28,796 bases of DNA from Pavlovales sp. CCMP2436 (Eukaryota; Haptophyta; Pavlovophyceae; Pavlovales), in the NCBI GenBank assembly GCA_026770615.1, contig MU631623.1, positions 149,702 to 178,497 of the forward strand, given 5' to 3'. Below are positions 26,470-28,796 of this stretch, piece after piece. The notes below the pieces were generated by a model that saw nothing but the letters and a program-made list of their open reading frames with translations, was not told where the DNA came from and made no database searches. The position numbers were made by a program, and so were the translations under genes. Position 1 is the stretch's first letter; every line of letters begins with the position of its first letter.

Positions 26470-26824
26470 CAAGATGTACGCGCTGATGGGCGTGAGTCCG
26501 ATGGAGGCGGCCGCGCGCATCAAGAAGCAACTCATCGACACGATCGCTACGATCGCGGCACGCGGCCATGCGCAGCTGCTGCTCGCGCGCTTGAGCGCGC
26601 TGGCCCCGATCGCTGCCCAGCTTGGGAACACGACAAACAGCAACCAGCAGATCATCTCCCTAAACGCCCTTGCCCGGGCACACTACCGGAGATCCATCGG
26701 CACGCGCGGTGGCGCCCAAGCCAGCGCAGCCGACTAAGGCACGCAGCAGGCACTGGGCGACGCAGCGCTCAGACCAGCAAAACATTCAGAACAGTCAGAC
26801 GCCAGCTTGAATCCCTATCAGTCA
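26470..26824 (+). mobile_element. LINE-like element, copy 2, 10-bp target duplication
   Basis: This 355-bp insert is flanked by ATATATCTAT at 26460-26469 and 26825-26834. It begins CAAGATGTACGCG, contains the ORF end (stop at 26735-26737) and the 3' UTR, and ends GAATCCCTATCAGTCA. Compared with copy 1 it is truncated 5' by about 80 bp. TA-rich sequence follows the 3' edge. Confidence 0.75.
26474..26737 (+). pseudogene. C-terminal ORF fragment of LINE-like element
   Basis: The 87-codon frame starts MYALMGVSPMEAAARIKKQL and ends GTRGGAQASAAD. It is almost identical to the minus-strand frame at 2384-2719, which continues further upstream. So the ATG at 26474 is an internal Met at the truncation point and not a real start. 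The fragment is Ala/Leu-rich and helical. Function not recognised. Confidence 0.5.
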
Positions 26825-26834
26825 ATATATCTAT

Positions 26835-27254
26835 ATATATATATATATATACATATATATTCCGGTGCAGTAAGCACTTCGCCCGTCAAATATTAAATAT
26901 ACGTATTTTTATAAGTTTAGAATCTAAATTTCTGCCCCGCCGCCCCCCTCCCCGCCCTCCGCCCGCCCTGGGGCCCCAAACCCAGTTCAAATCTCCCGCC
27001 AGAAGGCCCTCTGACGCCCAGCGTGACAGACGCCCCGCCGCCCTCTGTCACATAGGCGCCCGCCCCCAATCTTGGACCTGAATTTAAGCCCATTTTGAGT
27101 ACGAAGTCCGTAGGTTTTCAAAATCCCACATATCGGAACCCCACACCGGCCATATATATATATATATATAAGTACCCTATAAGTACGGGCGTGTACAATA
27201 GCCCGCTACGGCGGTAGTTCGGCCGGAGCTAGGGAGCTAGCTCCGGGCTCAGTA
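26835..27254. other. Spacer with C-rich patch and TA run, no gene seen
   Basis: It contains a C-rich patch (26937-27070) with GTCACATAGGCGCC at about 27047-27060. The same 14-mer occurs inside the MITE at 13123-13136. A TA run lies at 27152-27170 and a palindrome GGAGCTAGGGAGCTAGCTCC near 27225-27245. No credible gene is seen. Confidence 0.45.
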
Positions 27255-27420
27255 CATGGGATCGCGGGCAATAAGAACGGCGCTTTTTGAGGCTGAAGCT
27301 GAGTTTCTTAGCAAATTACATACAAACAATTGTTAAATTTTGTTTAAAATTACGATTGAAGGGCAAAAAACGAGGCTCAGTTTCTTAACACGACGGTTTC
27401 TTATTGCCCGCGATCCCCTG
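27255..27420. mobile_element. TA-flanked MITE, copy 2
   Basis: This 166-bp copy is in the opposite orientation to 2892-3059 and similar along its full length. TA flanks both sides (27253-27254 and 27421-27422). The ends are CATGGGATCGCGGGCAATAA and its inverted partner TTATTGCCCGCGATCCCCTG. Confidence 0.8.
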
Positions 27421-27433
27421 TACGAAATAAAAA

Positions 27434-27498
27434 GGGCGAATCGTTTTCCACGCACGGAACGAGCGTAGCGAGTGCAAGGGCAGGAAAACAATTCGCCC
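27434..27498. repeat. Short foldback element
   Basis: GGGCGAATCGTTTTCC (27434-27449) pairs with GGAAAACAATTCGCCC (27483-27498) with one mismatch. The 33-bp centre contains GGAACGAGCGTAGCGAGTG, so the RNA or single-stranded DNA would form a strong hairpin. It lies 13 bp from the MITE. Confidence 0.75.
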
Positions 27499-27548
27499 AA
27501 ATATTACGGACTGTTACGGTAACAGTTAAAATTGCGGCTCAGGAAATC

Positions 27549-27590
27549 GGAGCCACGGAGCATGTCAGGGGAGCCACGGAACATGTCAGG
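27549..27590 (+). repeat. Tandem duplication of 21 bp
   Basis: GGAGCCACGGAGCATGTCAG(G) is repeated with one change at 27570. Confidence 0.85.
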
Positions 27591-28374
27591 GTCAATGGAC
27601 ATGATGAGCGCGCAGCAGCCGCAGGGGCTGACTGCGGTCAGGCTCGCTCAACCCGACCCACCCACCCACCCAGGGCCGTGAGGCGAGCAGAGACGGGGGG
27701 ACTGGGGGGCCCTGCGCGAGATAGAGAGCGCATACGCGCTGAGTGCGTTGACGTCATGTTGCGCGGATGATGTGGGATATTGCTGCGGTCACGGATATAG
27801 TAGTTGGGAGTTATACTCGCAGGAGTGTCACTGGTGTCACGCTGTAGACACGAGTGATACGGTGCAGATGTGACGAGAGTATATATGCGGCACAGAGGTG
27901 CGAGCATATATTAGTGTCACGGTTGTGGATATATATCGAAATATATTCGCGGTGTATCTAGGGAAGTACACGGACGCGGAGATACATATAAAAAATATAT
28001 ATGCGAGAGTATCGTTGGTGATATGGCAAGAGAAATGTGGGGCACATAGTTGGGAGCGTAGTCGTGTGACGTTGCGCGGACATGGATGGAGATATATATC
28101 TGCGGGTGTGTAGAGAGGTATATGGTGCACGTGTGGGTGACGTGTGGCATATGGTTGCAAAGGAATCCGGGTCACGTTGCGCATGTATGCGACGTTGATA
28201 CGGTCGCAAATATATGGGAGATATATTCACGGGGGAGTAAATGCGAGGTACATTTGCGGTGCGATCCCATTGGTACACGTTAAGTGGAACGTTACACGCG
28301 AGGGAGAGCAGTGGAGGTCGGTCAGCGCGCCAGTCGAGAGTCGTCAGTCGTCGATCGTCGTGTGCCTGAACTGA
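27591..28374. other. Degenerate satellite-like region, no gene seen
   Basis: Short motifs recur at irregular distance: GTCACG or GTGACG followed by TTGCGC (27751, 28066, 28171), and GGATATAT or GAGATATAT blocks. Open frames here run through these repeats on both strands and look non-coding. It resembles a decayed satellite or repeat cluster. Confidence 0.45.
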
Positions 28375-28475
28375 TCAGCGGTGGGGACGGTATCCGTGTG
28401 CTCGGGGTGGATCCCTGGATCTGAGTTTTTTTTTCAACACTTAAATCCAGCGAGATCCTCTTGGGGACGGACGTT
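28375..28475 (+). repeat. SINE-like head, copy D
   Basis: TCAGCGGTGGGGACGGTATC and the next bases to 28400 are identical to 10266-10291. The next ~75 bp (ATCCCTGGATCTGAGT, TTCAACACTT, GGGGACGGACGTTT) align with 10300-10370 with scattered changes. The 3' core found in copies A-C is absent here. Confidence 0.55.
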
Positions 28476-28494
28476 TAACTAGAAACTTACACTA

Positions 28495-28637
28495 CTGCTG
28501 TCGCGGTTACATCTGAGAGAAATAGATTCGAGGGCACGGATTGGTATATACGTGGCATTGTGCTGCTGCTGCTGTCGCGGTTTTATCCGAAATACACCCG
28601 CGGGAACGTACTGGTATACAAGCGTTACACGCACGGG
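28495..28637 (+). repeat. Tandem repeat, two 74-bp units
   Basis: Units starting CTGCTGTCGCGGTT at 28495 and 28569 share GCGGTTNNATC, then ACG-ATTGGTATA or ACGTACTGGTATA near their ends, with moderate divergence between. Confidence 0.65.
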
Positions 28638-28796
28638 TGTGCGACGCGGCGGCGCTGCTGTCACCCGCTGCTCCCTGTGCTGCGCGAGCGTGCAGCTGTA
28701 ACTGCGCCCCCCGAGGGGGGCGCTGCCTGGCTCGCCACCATGATGTTGCTCTTCGCCAACATGCTATTGCTTCTGTCACGTGCTGTGACGGGCGCT
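28638..28796. other. GC-rich window end, no gene assigned
   Basis: GC-rich sequence with open stretches on the minus strand that could be part of a gene cut by the window end. I see no domain or motif to support one. Confidence 0.3.

Overview
The window is nuclear DNA of a GC-rich unicellular eukaryote. It has GT-AG introns, a eukaryotic cytosolic ribosomal protein (uL22/RPL17), a XAP5/FAM50-like nuclear protein, an F-box protein and Ty1/copia retrotransposons. Short introns, GC-rich exons set in AT-rich spacers, and heavy retroelement load fit a microalga such as a haptophyte or stramenopile, but the lineage cannot be fixed from this sequence alone.

Left part (1-10.2 kb) is a small gene island. 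It holds a proline-rich protein with an IQ-like motif (two exons, +), a three-exon F-box protein (+), a divergently transcribed pair (XAP5/FAM50-like on -, ankyrin plus STI1-like protein on +) sharing a 388-bp promoter region, and RPL17 (-). Between the first two genes sits a pocket of repeats: a 5'-truncated LINE-like copy, a SINE-like 3' end and a TA-flanked MITE.

Middle part (10.5-24.6 kb) is dominated by two degenerate Ty1/copia elements. Element 1 (10531-15529, - strand, LTRs of about 263 bp) keeps gag and the end of RT plus RNase H. It lacks recognisable protease, integrase and most of RT, and minisatellites and Cys-rich or repetitive coding sequence fill the space. A MITE with an 8-bp target duplication (hAT-like) interrupts it. 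Element 2 (16645-24633, + strand, 414-bp LTRs) carries the full order gag, protease, integrase, RT, RNase H, but is broken by several stops and frameshifts. One frameshift is explained exactly by a 41-bp insertion flanked by a 15-bp duplication.

Right part (24.6-28.8 kb) has no convincing gene. It contains LINE-like 3' fragments, TA microsatellites, a second MITE copy, a small foldback and degenerate AT-rich repeats.

The most interesting signal is a system of small retroposons. Several loci share one of two conserved 3' ends, followed by TA-rich tails and preceded by variable 5' truncation. Four insertions have target-site duplications that can be read directly (9, 10, 14 and 15 bp). One 220-bp insertion carries both 3' ends in series, as expected for a SINE that has acquired a LINE tail. 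This suggests a LINE-SINE partnership using target-primed reverse transcription with TA-type tails. The parent LINE is represented here only by the end of its ORF, which I could not assign to a known clade.
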